64,000 bases of DNA, taken from the NCBI RefSeq assembly GCF_012396125.1, contig NZ_JAAXOX010000003.1, positions 186,001 through 250,000 of the forward strand, read 5' to 3'. Shown piece after piece: positions 36,255 to 44,099 of this stretch. Both the position numbers and the translations under genes were made by a program. Origin of the DNA: Cellulomonas denverensis (GTDB taxonomy: Bacteria > Actinomycetota > Actinomycetes > Actinomycetales > Cellulomonadaceae). The notes beneath the pieces are model-generated. The model searched no databases. It saw only the letters and a program-made list of their open reading frames with translations, and was not told where the DNA came from. How positions within the stretch are numbered: position 1 is the first letter of the stretch; the number at the start of each line of letters is the position of its first letter.

Positions 36255-37295
36255 TCAGGCGTCGGCGGTGCGGCTGACCAGCAGCCGGCGGAACGAGTCG
36301 ACCCGGTCCGCCCGGGACCGGCGCAGCTCGGTGCCCTCCCCGGCCTCGGCGACCCAGTCGTCCAGCGCGCAGTCCGGGCTGTCGGCCAGGTGGGTGCAGC
36401 CGCGCGGGCACTCGGCGGCGACCTCGGCCAGGTCGGCGAACGCCCCGATCAACCGGTCGGGATCGACGTGGGCCAGCCCGAACGACCGGACACCGGGGGT
36501 GTCGATCACCCAGGTGCCGGGTGCCGCGCCGGGCACCCGGAGCGCCACCGCGCTGGTGGAGGTGTGCCGGCCGCGGCCGGTGACGTCGTTGACCCGCCCG
36601 GTGGCACGCTGCGCATCCGGGACCAGGGCGTTGACCAGGGTGGACTTGCCGACCCCGGAGTGCCCGACCAGCACCGAGGTGCGGCCGTCGAGGGCGGCGG
36701 TCAGCTCGTCCAGGCCGTCGATCCGCCCGTCGTCGACCCGGGTGACCACCACCCGGACCCCGATCGGCTCGTACAGCTCGCGCAGCGGCGCCGGGTCGGC
36801 CAGGTCGGCCTTGGTGAGCGCCAGCAGGGCGTCCATCCCGGCGTCGTAGGCAGCGACCACACAGCGGTCGATCATCCGGGTGCGCGGTTCGGGGTCGGCC
36901 AGGGCGGTGACGATCACCAGCTGGTCGGCATTGGCGACGATCACCCGCTCGTAGGGGTCGGTGTCGTCGGCGGTGCGGCGCAGCACGGTGCTGCGCTCGA
37001 CGATCCGGACGATCCGGGACAGCGAGCCCTCGGCGCCGGAGGTGTCGCCGACCAGGTCCACCCGGTCGCCGGGCACCACCCGCTCCCGGCCCAGTTCGCG
37101 GGCCTTCATCGCGATCGCGGGCCGCTCGCCGGGGCCGTCCGGGTCGACCAGCACGGTGTAGCGGCCACGGTCGACGCCGGTGACCAGGGCGCGGTCGGCG
37201 TCGGCGTGCTCGGGCCGGGTCTTGGTGCGGGGCCGTGATCCGCGCCGGCTCGGCCGGACCCGGATGTCGCGCTCGTCGAAGTCGCGGCGGGGCAT
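36255..37295 (-). CDS. rsgA: Ribosome small-subunit-dependent GTPase A
   Basis: 346 residues, ATG at 37295, five bases after the aroA stop. OB-fold N-terminal part after a basic 35-residue tail, then a circularly permuted GTPase: TKAD (161-164), Walker A GHSGVGKST (211-219), DTPG (265-268) in the order G4-G1-G3. The zinc site is formed by Cys296, Cys300, His302 and Cys309. RsgA checks late 30S assembly. Convergent with hisN. Confidence 0.94.
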   Translation of the reverse strand: MPRRDFDERDIRVRPSRRGSRPRTKTRPEHADADRALVTGVDRGRYTVLVDPDGPGERPAIAMKARELGRERVVPGDRVDLVGDTSGAEGSLSRIVRIVERSTVLRRTADDTDPYERVIVANADQLVIVTALADPEPRTRMIDRCVVAAYDAGMDALLALTKADLADPAPLRELYEPIGVRVVVTRVDDGRIDGLDELTAALDGRTSVLVGHSGVGKSTLVNALVPDAQRATGRVNDVTGRGRHTSTSAVALRVPGAAPGTWVIDTPGVRSFGLAHVDPDRLIGAFADLAEVAAECPRGCTHLADSPDCALDDWVAEAGEGTELRRSRADRVDSFRRLLVSRTADA

Positions 37296-37300
37296 CGCGG

Positions 37301-38626
37301 TCAGCTCCGGACCAGCATGGCGTCCCACAGCCCGGTGAAGTCCGGGATCGTCTTGCTGGTGGTGGCGATGTCCTCGACCTGCACGCCGGGCACCACCAGC
37401 CCGATCAGTGCGCCGAAGGTCGCCATCCGGTGGTCGGCGTAGGACCGCACCACGGCGGCGTACAGCGGTGCCGGGTCGATGATCAGCCCGTCCGCGGTCT
37501 CCTGCGCCCGACCGCCCAGCCGGGTGATCTCGGTACGCAGTGCGGCCAGCCGGTCGGTCTCGTGCCCGCGCAGGTGGGCGATGCCGCGCAGCACGGTCCG
37601 GCCCTCGGCCAGCGCGGCGACGGCGGCGATGGTGGGGGCGATCTCCCCGGCGGCGCTCAGGTCCAGGTCCAGGCCCACCGGGCGGCCGTTGCCGGTCACG
37701 CTCAGCACGTCGCCGTCCAGGACGCAGGTGGCGCCCATCCGCTCCAGGATGCCGGGCAGCAGGCCACCGGGCTGGGTGGTGCGGGCCGGCCAGCCGGGCA
37801 CCCGCACGGTGCCGCCGGCGACCACTGCGGCGCACAGGAAGGGTGCGGCATTGGACAGGTCGGGCTCGACCCGGACGTCCCGGGCGGCGATCGGCCCGGG
37901 GGAGACCCGCCAGGTGCCGGGCCGGCTGTCGTCGACCTCCACCCCGGCGTCCCGGAGCGTGGCCACCGTCATCTCGATGTGCGGCAGGCTGGGCAGCGTG
38001 GCACCCACGTGCCGGACGGTCAGCCCGGCCGGGAACCGCGCGCCGGCCAGCAGCAGCCCCGACACGAACTGCGAGGACCCGGAGGCATCCACCTCGACCT
38101 CGCCGCCCCGGACCCGCTCGCCGCCGCGCACCCGGAACGGCAGGAACCCGGGCTCACCCTCCTCGACCACCTCGGCACCCAGATCGCGCAGCGCGGTCAG
38201 CACCGGCCCCATCGGCCGCACCCGGGCGCCCGGATCGCCGTCGAAGCGCACCGGCTCCTCGGCCAGCGCGGCGACCGGCGGCAGGAACCGCATCACCGTG
38301 CCGGCCAGCCCGCAGTCGATGTCGGTGCCGCCGCGGACCGGGCCGGGGGTGACCAGCCAGTCGCCGGGACGCTCCGGGTCGTCCGCCACCCCGATACCGA
38401 GCCCGCGCAGCGCCTGCGCCATCAGCAGGCTGTCCCGCGACCGCAGCGGCGACCGCAGCCGCCCCGGGCCGTCGGCCAGCGCGGCGAGCACCAGGTAGCG
38501 GTTGGTCAGCGACTTGGAACCGGGGACCTCCACGGTGGCGTCCAGCGGGCGGTCGGCCTGCGGGGCGGACCACAACGGCAGCGTGCCGTCGTAGCCGTGG
38601 GACGCGAGGGTGTCGGTGCCGGTCAT
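37301..38626 (-). CDS. aroA: 3-phosphoshikimate 1-carboxyvinyltransferase (EPSP synthase)
   Basis: 441 residues, ATG at 38626. Signature sequences: [20 protein letters not shown] (substrate-binding lysine), [40 protein letters not shown], and the C-terminal [18 protein letters not shown] and [16 protein letters not shown]. It adds phosphoenolpyruvate to shikimate 3-phosphate in aromatic amino acid synthesis. It is co-directional with rsgA, and this aroA-rsgA-hisN arrangement next to sigR is common in actinobacteria. The glycine loop has LAGTVMR rather than the LGNAGTAMR of class I enzymes. Confidence 0.95.
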   Translation of the reverse strand: MTGTDTLASHGYDGTLPLWSAPQADRPLDATVEVPGSKSLTNRYLVLAALADGPGRLRSPLRSRDSLLMAQALRGLGIGVADDPERPGDWLVTPGPVRGGTDIDCGLAGTVMRFLPPVAALAEEPVRFDGDPGARVRPMGPVLTALRDLGAEVVEEGEPGFLPFRVRGGERVRGGEVEVDASGSSQFVSGLLLAGARFPAGLTVRHVGATLPSLPHIEMTVATLRDAGVEVDDSRPGTWRVSPGPIAARDVRVEPDLSNAAPFLCAAVVAGGTVRVPGWPARTTQPGGLLPGILERMGATCVLDGDVLSVTGNGRPVGLDLDLSAAGEIAPTIAAVAALAEGRTVLRGIAHLRGHETDRLAALRTEITRLGGRAQETADGLIIDPAPLYAAVVRSYADHRMATFGALIGLVVPGVQVEDIATTSKTIPDFTGLWDAMLVRS

Positions 38627-38670
38627 GGGTCCCAGGCTATCGGCCGGTGCCGCGCGCCCGGCGGCCGGTC

Positions 38671-39168
38671 TCAGTCGCGGCGCAGCGCCTCGCGGGCCTG
38701 CTCGGTGGTGCGGGCGGCGGCCCGGACCGCCTTGGCGTGCTCGACCCGCCACCGGACGCTCGGCTTGCCGTGGGTGTCGGCAGCCACGATCAGCGCCCCG
38801 CCGGTCAGGGCCAGCGGACGCAGCAGCCGCTGACGGCGCTCCCGCTTCGGCCCGCGGTGCTGCTTGTCCACGGCCAGCTCGGCCAGTGCCAGCGGCAGGG
38901 TCAGCAGGGCGAGGGCGGCGCCGGCCAACCGCGGGACCTTGCCGATCGCCAGCAGTCCACCGGCCACCGCGGTGGCGGCGCCGTGCGCCCGGACCACCGT
39001 CTTCAGCGTGTCGTCGTCCAGGTCGACGTCGGCCGGGATCGTGCCGTCCAGCCGGTCGAGCGCGGTGCGGGCGGTGGCGACGTGACCCTCGGGGTGCCGC
39101 AGGGCGTCGACGCCCTCGGCGACGAACCAGGATGCGAACAGCGGGCGGGCGATCCGGCGCAACAGCAT
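38671..39168 (-). CDS. DoxX family membrane protein
   Basis: 165 residues, ATG at 39168. [26 protein letters not shown] is the DoxX opening. Hydrophobic segments at residues about 5-20, 62-80, 82-98 and 118-132 give four membrane passes. DoxX proteins act in membrane redox or quinone chemistry and in mycobacteria join a thiol-stress membrane complex. Its location next to the SigR thiol-stress regulon control genes may be relevant. It is transcribed toward aroA and divergent from sigR. Confidence 0.85.
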   Translation of the reverse strand: MLLRRIARPLFASWFVAEGVDALRHPEGHVATARTALDRLDGTIPADVDLDDDTLKTVVRAHGAATAVAGGLLAIGKVPRLAGAALALLTLPLALAELAVDKQHRGPKRERRQRLLRPLALTGGALIVAADTHGKPSVRWRVEHAKAVRAAARTTEQAREALRRD

Positions 39169-39223
39169 GGGTCCTCCTCGACTCGACGTCCCCGGCGGGC
39201 CGTCCAGGATCCCACGCTAGTCC

Positions 39224-39251
39224 GGGAATGCACCGGCGTGCCCGTCGTGTT
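39224..39251 (+). promoter_or_regulatory. Predicted SigR-type promoter of sigR
   Basis: GGGAAT at 39224-39229 and GTT at 39249-39251 with 19 bases between them, matching the known SigR/SigH consensus GGGAAT-N18/19-GTT. Transcription would start close to the ATG at 39261. This implies positive autoregulation of sigR. Confidence 0.6.
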
Positions 39252-39260
39252 GTGCCCGGC

Positions 39261-39977
39261 ATGATGACGACGACCCTGGAGCGGCCTCCGGTGCTCACGA
39301 GCACCCGGACGCGACTAGGCTCGGCCCCGATGAGCGAGGACACCACACGCGCCCCCGAGTCGGAGGACCAGGCAGCGCGCAGCGAGCGGTTCGAAGCCGA
39401 GGCTCTGGTCTACCTGGACCAGTTGTACGGCGCCGCCCTGCGCATGACCCGGAACCCCTCGGATGCCGAGGACCTGGTCCAGGAGACGTTCGCGAAGGCC
39501 TTCGCCGCCTTCCACCAGTACCGGCCGGGCACCAACCTCAAGGCCTGGCTGTACCGGATCCTGACCAACACCTTCATCAACTCGTACCGCAAGAAGCAGC
39601 GTGAACCGCAGCAGTCGCAGGCGGACGACATCGAGGACTGGCAGATCGCCCGGGCCGCGTCGCACACCTCCGCCGGCCTGCGGTCGGCCGAGGCCGAGGC
39701 GCTCGACCACCTGCCGGACTCGGATGTGAAGGACGCGCTCGCGCGGTTGCCGGAGGACTTCCGGATGGCGGTGTACCTCGCCGATGTCGAGGGCTTCGCC
39801 TACAAGGAGATCGCGGAGATCATGGGAACGCCGATCGGGACGGTGATGTCCCGCCTGCACCGCGGTCGCGGCCAGTTGCGCGAGATGCTCGCCGACTACG
39901 CCCGCGACCGGGGGCTGGTCGGCGCCGAGGACGAGGCGCCGGAGGCCGGCGTGGCGGGTTCGAGGAGGGGACGATGA
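39261..39977 (+). CDS. sigR: ECF sigma factor SigR/SigH (oxidative and thiol stress)
   Basis: 238 residues from ATG at 39261, or 215 from the in-frame ATG at 39330 ([14 protein letters not shown]). Sigma region 2 is seen in [33 protein letters not shown] and [30 protein letters not shown]; region 4 in [44 protein letters not shown]. It directs RNA polymerase to thioredoxin, mycothiol and protein-repair genes after disulfide stress. The rsrA gene overlaps its stop. The 23-residue N-terminal extension is preceded by a SigR-type promoter, and the short start by a housekeeping-type -10 box. Confidence 0.93.
   Translation: MMTTTLERPPVLTSTRTRLGSAPMSEDTTRAPESEDQAARSERFEAEALVYLDQLYGAALRMTRNPSDAEDLVQETFAKAFAAFHQYRPGTNLKAWLYRILTNTFINSYRKKQREPQQSQADDIEDWQIARAASHTSAGLRSAEAEALDHLPDSDVKDALARLPEDFRMAVYLADVEGFAYKEIAEIMGTPIGTVMSRLHRGRGQLREMLADYARDRGLVGAEDEAPEAGVAGSRRGR
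39316..39321 (+). promoter_or_regulatory. Possible second (constitutive) -10 box for short SigR
   Basis: TAGGCT ends eight bases before the ATG at 39330, so a transcript from it would be leaderless for the short form. No good -35 is seen. Confidence 0.4.
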
Positions 39978-40258
39978 GCGGCGAGGACGCGGCGAAGGAA
40001 GCCGGGGCCTGCGGCGGACCGGACTGCGAGGAGAAGGTGGACCGGCTGTTCGCCTTCCTCGACCACGAGCTGGCGACCGCCGACGAGGCCGAGGTGCGCG
40101 CCCACATCGAGGAGTGCCGGCCCTGCCTGGACGAAGTGACCGTCGACCAGGTGCTCAAGAACCTGGTCCGGCGCTGCTGCCAGGAGGAGGCGCCGGTGGA
40201 CCTGCGGGTCCGGATCCGGGCGCAGCTGACCACCCTGCGGGTCGAGACCACCCGCTGA
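39974..40258 (+). CDS. rsrA: Zinc-binding anti-sigma factor RsrA
   Basis: 94 residues, ATG at 39974 overlapping the sigR stop by four bases. The ZAS motif HIEECRPC (Hx3CxxC) near residues 43-50 binds zinc, with FLDHEL upstream supplying another ligand. Two extra cysteines near the N-terminus (ACGGPDC) and CC near residue 73 could take part in the disulfide switch. The reduced protein holds SigR, and oxidation releases zinc and the sigma factor. Length and position agree with RsrA. Confidence 0.92.
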   Translation: MSGEDAAKEAGACGGPDCEEKVDRLFAFLDHELATADEAEVRAHIEECRPCLDEVTVDQVLKNLVRRCCQEEAPVDLRVRIRAQLTTLRVETTR

Positions 40259-40268
40259 CCGACGACGA

Positions 40269-40297
40269 AGGGCCCGGTGCGATCCGCACCGGGCCCT
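40269..40297. terminator. Bidirectional terminator between rsrA and bL37 gene
   Basis: Perfect 13-bp stem (40269-40281 and 40285-40297) with an ATC loop between two convergent genes. Confidence 0.85.
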
Positions 40298-40317
40298 CGT
40301 ACGTTGGGTGGCAGCGC

Positions 40318-40392
40318 TCAGGCGTTGGGGCGCTTGCCGTGGTTGGCGGAGCTCCCCGCACGGGAACGACGCTTGCGACCACGCTTGCTCAT
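40318..40392 (-). CDS. 50S ribosomal protein bL37 (24 residues)
   Basis: ATG at 40392 preceded by AAGGAG. The product is MSKRGRKRRSRAGSSANH followed by GKRPNA, a 24-residue, highly basic protein. The MxKRGRKRR start and the ANHGKRPN end match the actinobacterial ribosomal protein bL37, first recognised in mycobacterial ribosome structures and often missed by gene callers because of its size. It binds 23S rRNA. It stands alone, convergent with rsrA and divergent from the PilT-like gene. Confidence 0.92.
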   Translation of the reverse strand: MSKRGRKRRSRAGSSANHGKRPNA

Positions 40393-40523
40393 CGGAATCT
40401 CCTTGGCTCCTGGCGCTGATGCGCCGGTTGTCACCCGCCATCGTCCCACATCCCGGGCGGGCTGACGTCACCGGGCTCATCCCCGGGCTCATCCCCTGGC
40501 CCGGGGCGGCCGATAGGAACGGT

Positions 40524-41612
40524 GTGAGCGAACAGCCCCAGTCCGTCGTCCCCCTGTTGCACGCCCTGGTCCAGGCCGGTGGCTCCGACCTGCACGTGAA
40601 GGTCGGCTCCGAGCCCCGGGTCCGGGTGGACGGCCGGTTGCGCCGCCTGCAGGTGCCGTCGCTGAGTCCCAAGGACACCGCCTTCATGCTGGAGGAGGTG
40701 CTGCCGGACGAGCTGATGCCGGTGTTCGCCGAGCACCACGAGGCCGACTTCGCGTTCTCGCTGTCCGGGGTGGGCCGGTTCCGGGTGAACGCCTACCAGG
40801 CGCGGGGGACGTTCGGGATGGTGTTCCGGCTGGTCGGGGTCGGGGCGCAGTCGCTGCAGGAGCTCGGGCTGCCGGAGATCGTCGGCGAGCTCGCCCTGGA
40901 ACCGCGCGGCCTGGTGCTGGTGACCGGCCCGACCGGTTCGGGCAAGACGACCACGCTGGCCTCGATGATCGACCTGATCAACACCGTGCGTGAGGCGAAC
41001 ATCGTCACGATCGAGGACCCGATCGAGGTGCTGCACCCGGACAAGCGGAGCATCGTCTCCCAGCGAGAGATCCGGCAGGACACCGCCGACTTCACGGTCG
41101 CCCTGCGCGCCGCCATGCGCCAGGACCCGGACGTGATCCTGGTCGGGGAGATGCGCGACGTGGAGACCGTGCGCGCCGCGCTGTCGGCCGCCGAGACCGG
41201 GCACCTGGTGCTGAGTACGCTGCACACCATCGACGCCGCCGAGTCGGTGAACCGGATCGTTGACTTCTTCCCGCCGCACGAGCAGCAGCAGATCCGGGTG
41301 GCGCTGTCGCAGTCGCTGCGCGGGATCGTGTCCCAGCGGCTGGCCCGCCGGGCGGACGGCGGGGGCCGGACCGCCGTGATCGAGGTGCTGGTCAACACCG
41401 GCCGCACCGCCGAGGCGATCGTCGACCCGGCGAGCACCGAGCCGCTGGCCGACCTGATCCGGGCGGGGGAGTACTACCAGATGCAGACCTTCGACCAGCA
41501 CCTGGTGCAGCTGTTCGCCGCCGGGGTGGTCGACTACGAGGAAGCCTGTGCGATCGCGTCGAACCCGCAGGACCTGACCGTCGAGCTGCGCGCCGCCGGT
41601 CTGATCGCCTGA
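40524..41612 (+). CDS. PilT-like type IV pilus ATPase
   Basis: 362 residues from GTG at 40524 (VSEQPQSVVPLLHALVQAGGSDLHVK), the conserved family start. The longer frame upstream is unsupported. Walker A GPTGSGKTTT, Asp box VTIEDPIE, Walker B DVILVGEMRD and His box LSTLHTIDA are all intact, and the late MQTFDQHLVQL segment occurs where PilT carries its AIRNLIR-like retraction region. PilT-type ATPases depolymerise pilin during twitching or DNA uptake. No other pilus genes lie within the window, so its partners must be elsewhere. Confidence 0.9.
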   Translation: MSEQPQSVVPLLHALVQAGGSDLHVKVGSEPRVRVDGRLRRLQVPSLSPKDTAFMLEEVLPDELMPVFAEHHEADFAFSLSGVGRFRVNAYQARGTFGMVFRLVGVGAQSLQELGLPEIVGELALEPRGLVLVTGPTGSGKTTTLASMIDLINTVREANIVTIEDPIEVLHPDKRSIVSQREIRQDTADFTVALRAAMRQDPDVILVGEMRDVETVRAALSAAETGHLVLSTLHTIDAAESVNRIVDFFPPHEQQQIRVALSQSLRGIVSQRLARRADGGGRTAVIEVLVNTGRTAEAIVDPASTEPLADLIRAGEYYQMQTFDQHLVQLFAAGVVDYEEACAIASNPQDLTVELRAAGLIA

Positions 41613-41720
41613 CGGTCGCCCCACCCCCGCACTCCTGGGCGTCGTCGGGGCTTGCCTCGCGTAGTAACGCGATATAACGTGTCTGCGAACAGACGCGATA
41701 TAACGTGATGGGAGAGCGAG
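41613..41720. promoter_or_regulatory. Promoter region of the DUF4097-PadR operon with two operator-like repeats
   Basis: ACGCGATATAACGTG occurs exactly at 41667-41681 and 41693-41707 (26-bp spacing), each containing TATAAC, a near-consensus -10 box, and the palindrome CG-N-TATA-N-CG. Between them lies the small inverted repeat GTCTG-CGAA-CAGAC. TTGCCT at 41652-41657 could be a -35 for the first copy (15-base spacer). Confidence 0.6.
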
Positions 41721-42539
41721 ATGGCAACCGAGTCGTGGGTGGTCTCCGGGCCGCAGGTGATCGAGGTGGAGGACGTGCACTCGCTGCGCGTCCGGGTGTC
41801 CGGCGGCCGGGTGGACGTGGTGGCCCACGACGACCCGGCGCGGACCGACGTCCGGCTGGAGGTGCACTCCGTCAGCGGGTACCCGCTGGAGGTGACCTAC
41901 GCCGACGGTGCGCTCTGGGTGGGGGTCCGGGACGGTGACGGCCTGGACGGCTTCCTGAACCGGGTCACCGGCGGGTTCCGGCGGGACCGGGTCGACGTGC
42001 ATCTGGCGGTGCCCCGCGCGGTGGTGGCGTCGGTGTCCAGCATCGAGGGGGAGCTGCTGCTGGCCGGGGTGGAGCAGGACTCGTCGCTGACCAGCGTCTC
42101 CGGCGCGATCGTCACCGACAGCACCCGCGGTGCCCTCAAGGTGCGCAGCGTCTCCGGCGACATCGTGGTCCGCGAGCACACCGGCGATCTGGGCTTGAAC
42201 AACGTCTCCGGTGCCCTGACCGCCAGCGGCGAGCTCACCCGGGTGCACGTGAACACGGTCTCCGGCGAGGTCGCGGTCGACACCCGCTCGTCCTCGTCGA
42301 TGTGCCAGGTGAAGTCGGTCTCCGGCGATGTCACCGTGCGGCTGCCGGCCGGGCACGGGGTCAATGTCGAGGCGACCTCGGTCAGCGGGCGGGTGCTGGT
42401 GGACGGCGTCCAGCGCGGCGACCGGCTGCCCGGCCGGACCCAGGTCGATCTGCGGGACCCCGGCGCGACCTGCTTCGTCACCACCCGCTCGGTCTCCGGT
42501 GACCTCACCGTGGTCCGCGCGCAGCCGACGGAGTCCTGA
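41721..42539 (+). CDS. DUF4097 family beta-helix protein
   Basis: 272 residues, ATG at 41721 with GGGAGAG upstream. No signal peptide or membrane segment. From residue 40 on, a VSG-centred motif (VHSVSG, LTSVSGA, VRSVSGDI, LNNVSGAL, VNTVSGEV, VKSVSGDV, ATSVSGRV, TRSVSGDL) repeats about every 18-22 residues, giving a single-stranded right-handed beta-helix as in DUF4097 (toastrack) proteins. It is co-transcribed with a PadR regulator through a one-base overlap. Such proteins accompany envelope-stress regulators, but the activity is unknown. Confidence 0.88.
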   Translation: MATESWVVSGPQVIEVEDVHSLRVRVSGGRVDVVAHDDPARTDVRLEVHSVSGYPLEVTYADGALWVGVRDGDGLDGFLNRVTGGFRRDRVDVHLAVPRAVVASVSSIEGELLLAGVEQDSSLTSVSGAIVTDSTRGALKVRSVSGDIVVREHTGDLGLNNVSGALTASGELTRVHVNTVSGEVAVDTRSSSSMCQVKSVSGDVTVRLPAGHGVNVEATSVSGRVLVDGVQRGDRLPGRTQVDLRDPGATCFVTTRSVSGDLTVVRAQPTES

Positions 42540-43159
42540 TGCCTCCGGTCTTCGCCCACGGGCAACTGCGCCTGTACCTGCTGGCGATGCTGGCCGAGGG
42601 GCCGCTGCACGGGTACCAGGTGATCACGGCGCTGTCCGAGCGGTTCGGCGGCACCTACCGGCCCAGTCCGGGCACCATCTACCCGCGACTGGCCCGGCTG
42701 GAGGAGGAAGGGCTGGTCCGGCGCACCGATCTCGGTCGCAAGGCGCAGTACGAGCTGACCGACGCCGGGCGGGCCGAGCTGGCCGCGCACGCCGACGAGC
42801 TGGCCGCGCTGGAACGCGATCTGGCCGAGACGGTGCGCTCCCTGGCGGCGCAGGTCCGGGCCGAGGTGACCGGGGCGATGGCCGGGGTCCGGGCCGAGCT
42901 GGCCGCCGCCGCACAGGAGGCACGCCTGAGTGCCCGGGGCCGCGCGCAGCAGGACGCCGACAGTGCCGCGGCCCAGCGCCGGCATCAGAAGCAGCTGAGG
43001 GTGGAGTGCGAGGCGGAGCTGAATCAGTTCCGCGAGCAGATGCGCGCGGTGCTGCGGACCGCCGAGGCGCAGGGCCGGCTGGGCACGCTCGGCGCGGACA
43101 CCCTGCGGACCATGCTGAACGGCGCACTCAGTGCGGTCGAGGCGGCGCTGGGCCGCTGA
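42539..43159 (+). CDS. PadR family transcriptional regulator
   Basis: 206 residues, ATG at 42539 overlapping the DUF4097 stop by one base. The winged helix is clear: LRLYLLAMLAEGPLHGYQVI, ERFGGTYRPSPGTIYPRLARLEEEGLVRR and a wing ending YELTDAGRAEL. The C-terminal half is a long Ala/Glu/Arg coiled coil, longer than in PadR-s1 proteins, resembling PadR-s2 dimerisation regions. It most likely represses its own operon through the two repeats at 41667 and 41693. The ligand is unknown. Confidence 0.92.
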   Translation: MPPVFAHGQLRLYLLAMLAEGPLHGYQVITALSERFGGTYRPSPGTIYPRLARLEEEGLVRRTDLGRKAQYELTDAGRAELAAHADELAALERDLAETVRSLAAQVRAEVTGAMAGVRAELAAAAQEARLSARGRAQQDADSAAAQRRHQKQLRVECEAELNQFREQMRAVLRTAEAQGRLGTLGADTLRTMLNGALSAVEAALGR

Positions 43160-43163
43160 GGCC

Positions 43164-43763
43164 TCAGCCCAGGTCCTCCGGCAGCCCGAGCCAGGTGTTC
43201 CAGTGCGAGTGCAGCACCAGCCACGCGATCAGGCCGTAGCCGGCCTGGCCGGGCAGCGACCCGTCGCCGGCGGCCAGGTCGGCCAGCCACTGCTCGTGAT
43301 CGGCCAGCGGGTGGTAGGTGTCCACGTAGGGCACCCGGCGGCGGCCGGCGACGTCGGCGAATGCGGCGGACAGATCGGCCAGTGCGGTGCCGTCGATGCC
43401 GCCACCCGGCGGTGGGCCCACCACGAAGGCCGGCACCCGGCGCTGGTCGGCCGCGTCCAGGATGTTCGCCAGGTTGAGCCGGCTGCGGGCCAGCGACACC
43501 CCCTGGGCCAGGTCGGCGCGGCCCAGGGCGATCACCAGGCGGTTGTCGGCCTCGGGGGACAGGCGGCGGTCGACCTCCTGCTGCCAGCGGGCGGCCAGGT
43601 CGTTGGTGCTCTCGCCGGGGACGGCCAGGGTGAGCACGGTGGGCGGCTGTGGGGCGGTGGTGCGGGCGACCACCCGGCCCACCCATCCCAGCGCTCGCGG
43701 ATCCCCGGCCCCGGCGGTCATCTCGTCGCCGATCACCAGGAGGCGCAGCGGCAGCTCGCCCAC
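43164..43763 (-). CDS. SGNH/GDSL hydrolase-like protein lacking the nucleophile
   Basis: 199 residues from GTG at 43763. Block I reads LLVIGDEMTAGAGDPRALGW, so the usual GDS serine is Glu14. Block III-like VIALGRADL replaces the GxND motif by GxAD, and the DxxH catalytic pair is not evident at the C-terminus (VLHSHW is the nearest). The overall flavodoxin-like strand-helix layout of SGNH proteins is retained. It is either a non-catalytic binding protein or uses other residues. Convergent with the PadR gene, four bases apart. Confidence 0.75.
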   Translation of the reverse strand: MGELPLRLLVIGDEMTAGAGDPRALGWVGRVVARTTAPQPPTVLTLAVPGESTNDLAARWQQEVDRRLSPEADNRLVIALGRADLAQGVSLARSRLNLANILDAADQRRVPAFVVGPPPGGGIDGTALADLSAAFADVAGRRRVPYVDTYHPLADHEQWLADLAAGDGSLPGQAGYGLIAWLVLHSHWNTWLGLPEDLG

Positions 43764-43817
43764 GTTCCCACCCTTCTGCCCGCGGAGGACCCGGTGTCCG
43801 CCGATCGGGTCAGTGTC

Positions 43818-44006
43818 TCAGGTGTGCCGGTTCGGGCGACTTCGACGCGCGGGCCGGGTGTCCTGCCAGGCCGGGTCGGCATGCTCGGTCCAGTCCTGGT
43901 GGGAGGCGGGTGGGCGGCGCTCGCCCAGGCCGTCGCGGCGGACCGCCAGCGCCAGCCGGATCAGCGTCCACAGGATCAGGACCGCGGTCAGGATCAACAG
44001 CGTCAT
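43818..44006 (-). CDS. Small single-pass membrane protein, hypothetical
   Basis: 62 residues, ATG at 44006. Residues 2-22 (TLLILTAVLILWTLIRLALAV) form one membrane helix, followed by a charged cytoplasmic tail rich in Arg, Asp and His (DGLGERRPPASHQDW). No clear ribosome-binding site is present. The frame is open far upstream, but the helix right after this ATG supports it as the start. No family recognised. It lies upstream of the SGNH-like gene on the same strand and divergent from the GlxA-type regulator. Confidence 0.55.
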   Translation of the reverse strand: MTLLILTAVLILWTLIRLALAVRRDGLGERRPPASHQDWTEHADPAWQDTRPARRSRPNRHT

Positions 44007-44063
44007 GGCAGAAAGTCTTGACCTGACGCGATCCGGCCACGAGTGGCGGTGCTGCCGTGGTGC

Positions 44064-44085
44064 ATCGATCTTCCGCCAGATCGAT
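44064..44085. promoter_or_regulatory. Perfect inverted repeat upstream of GlxA-type regulator
   Basis: ATCGATCT (44064-44071) and AGATCGAT (44078-44085) separated by TCCGCC, 14 bases before the start codon. Likely an autoregulatory operator or a translation-blocking hairpin. Confidence 0.5.
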
Positions 44086-44099
44086 GGCAGACTGCCGTC

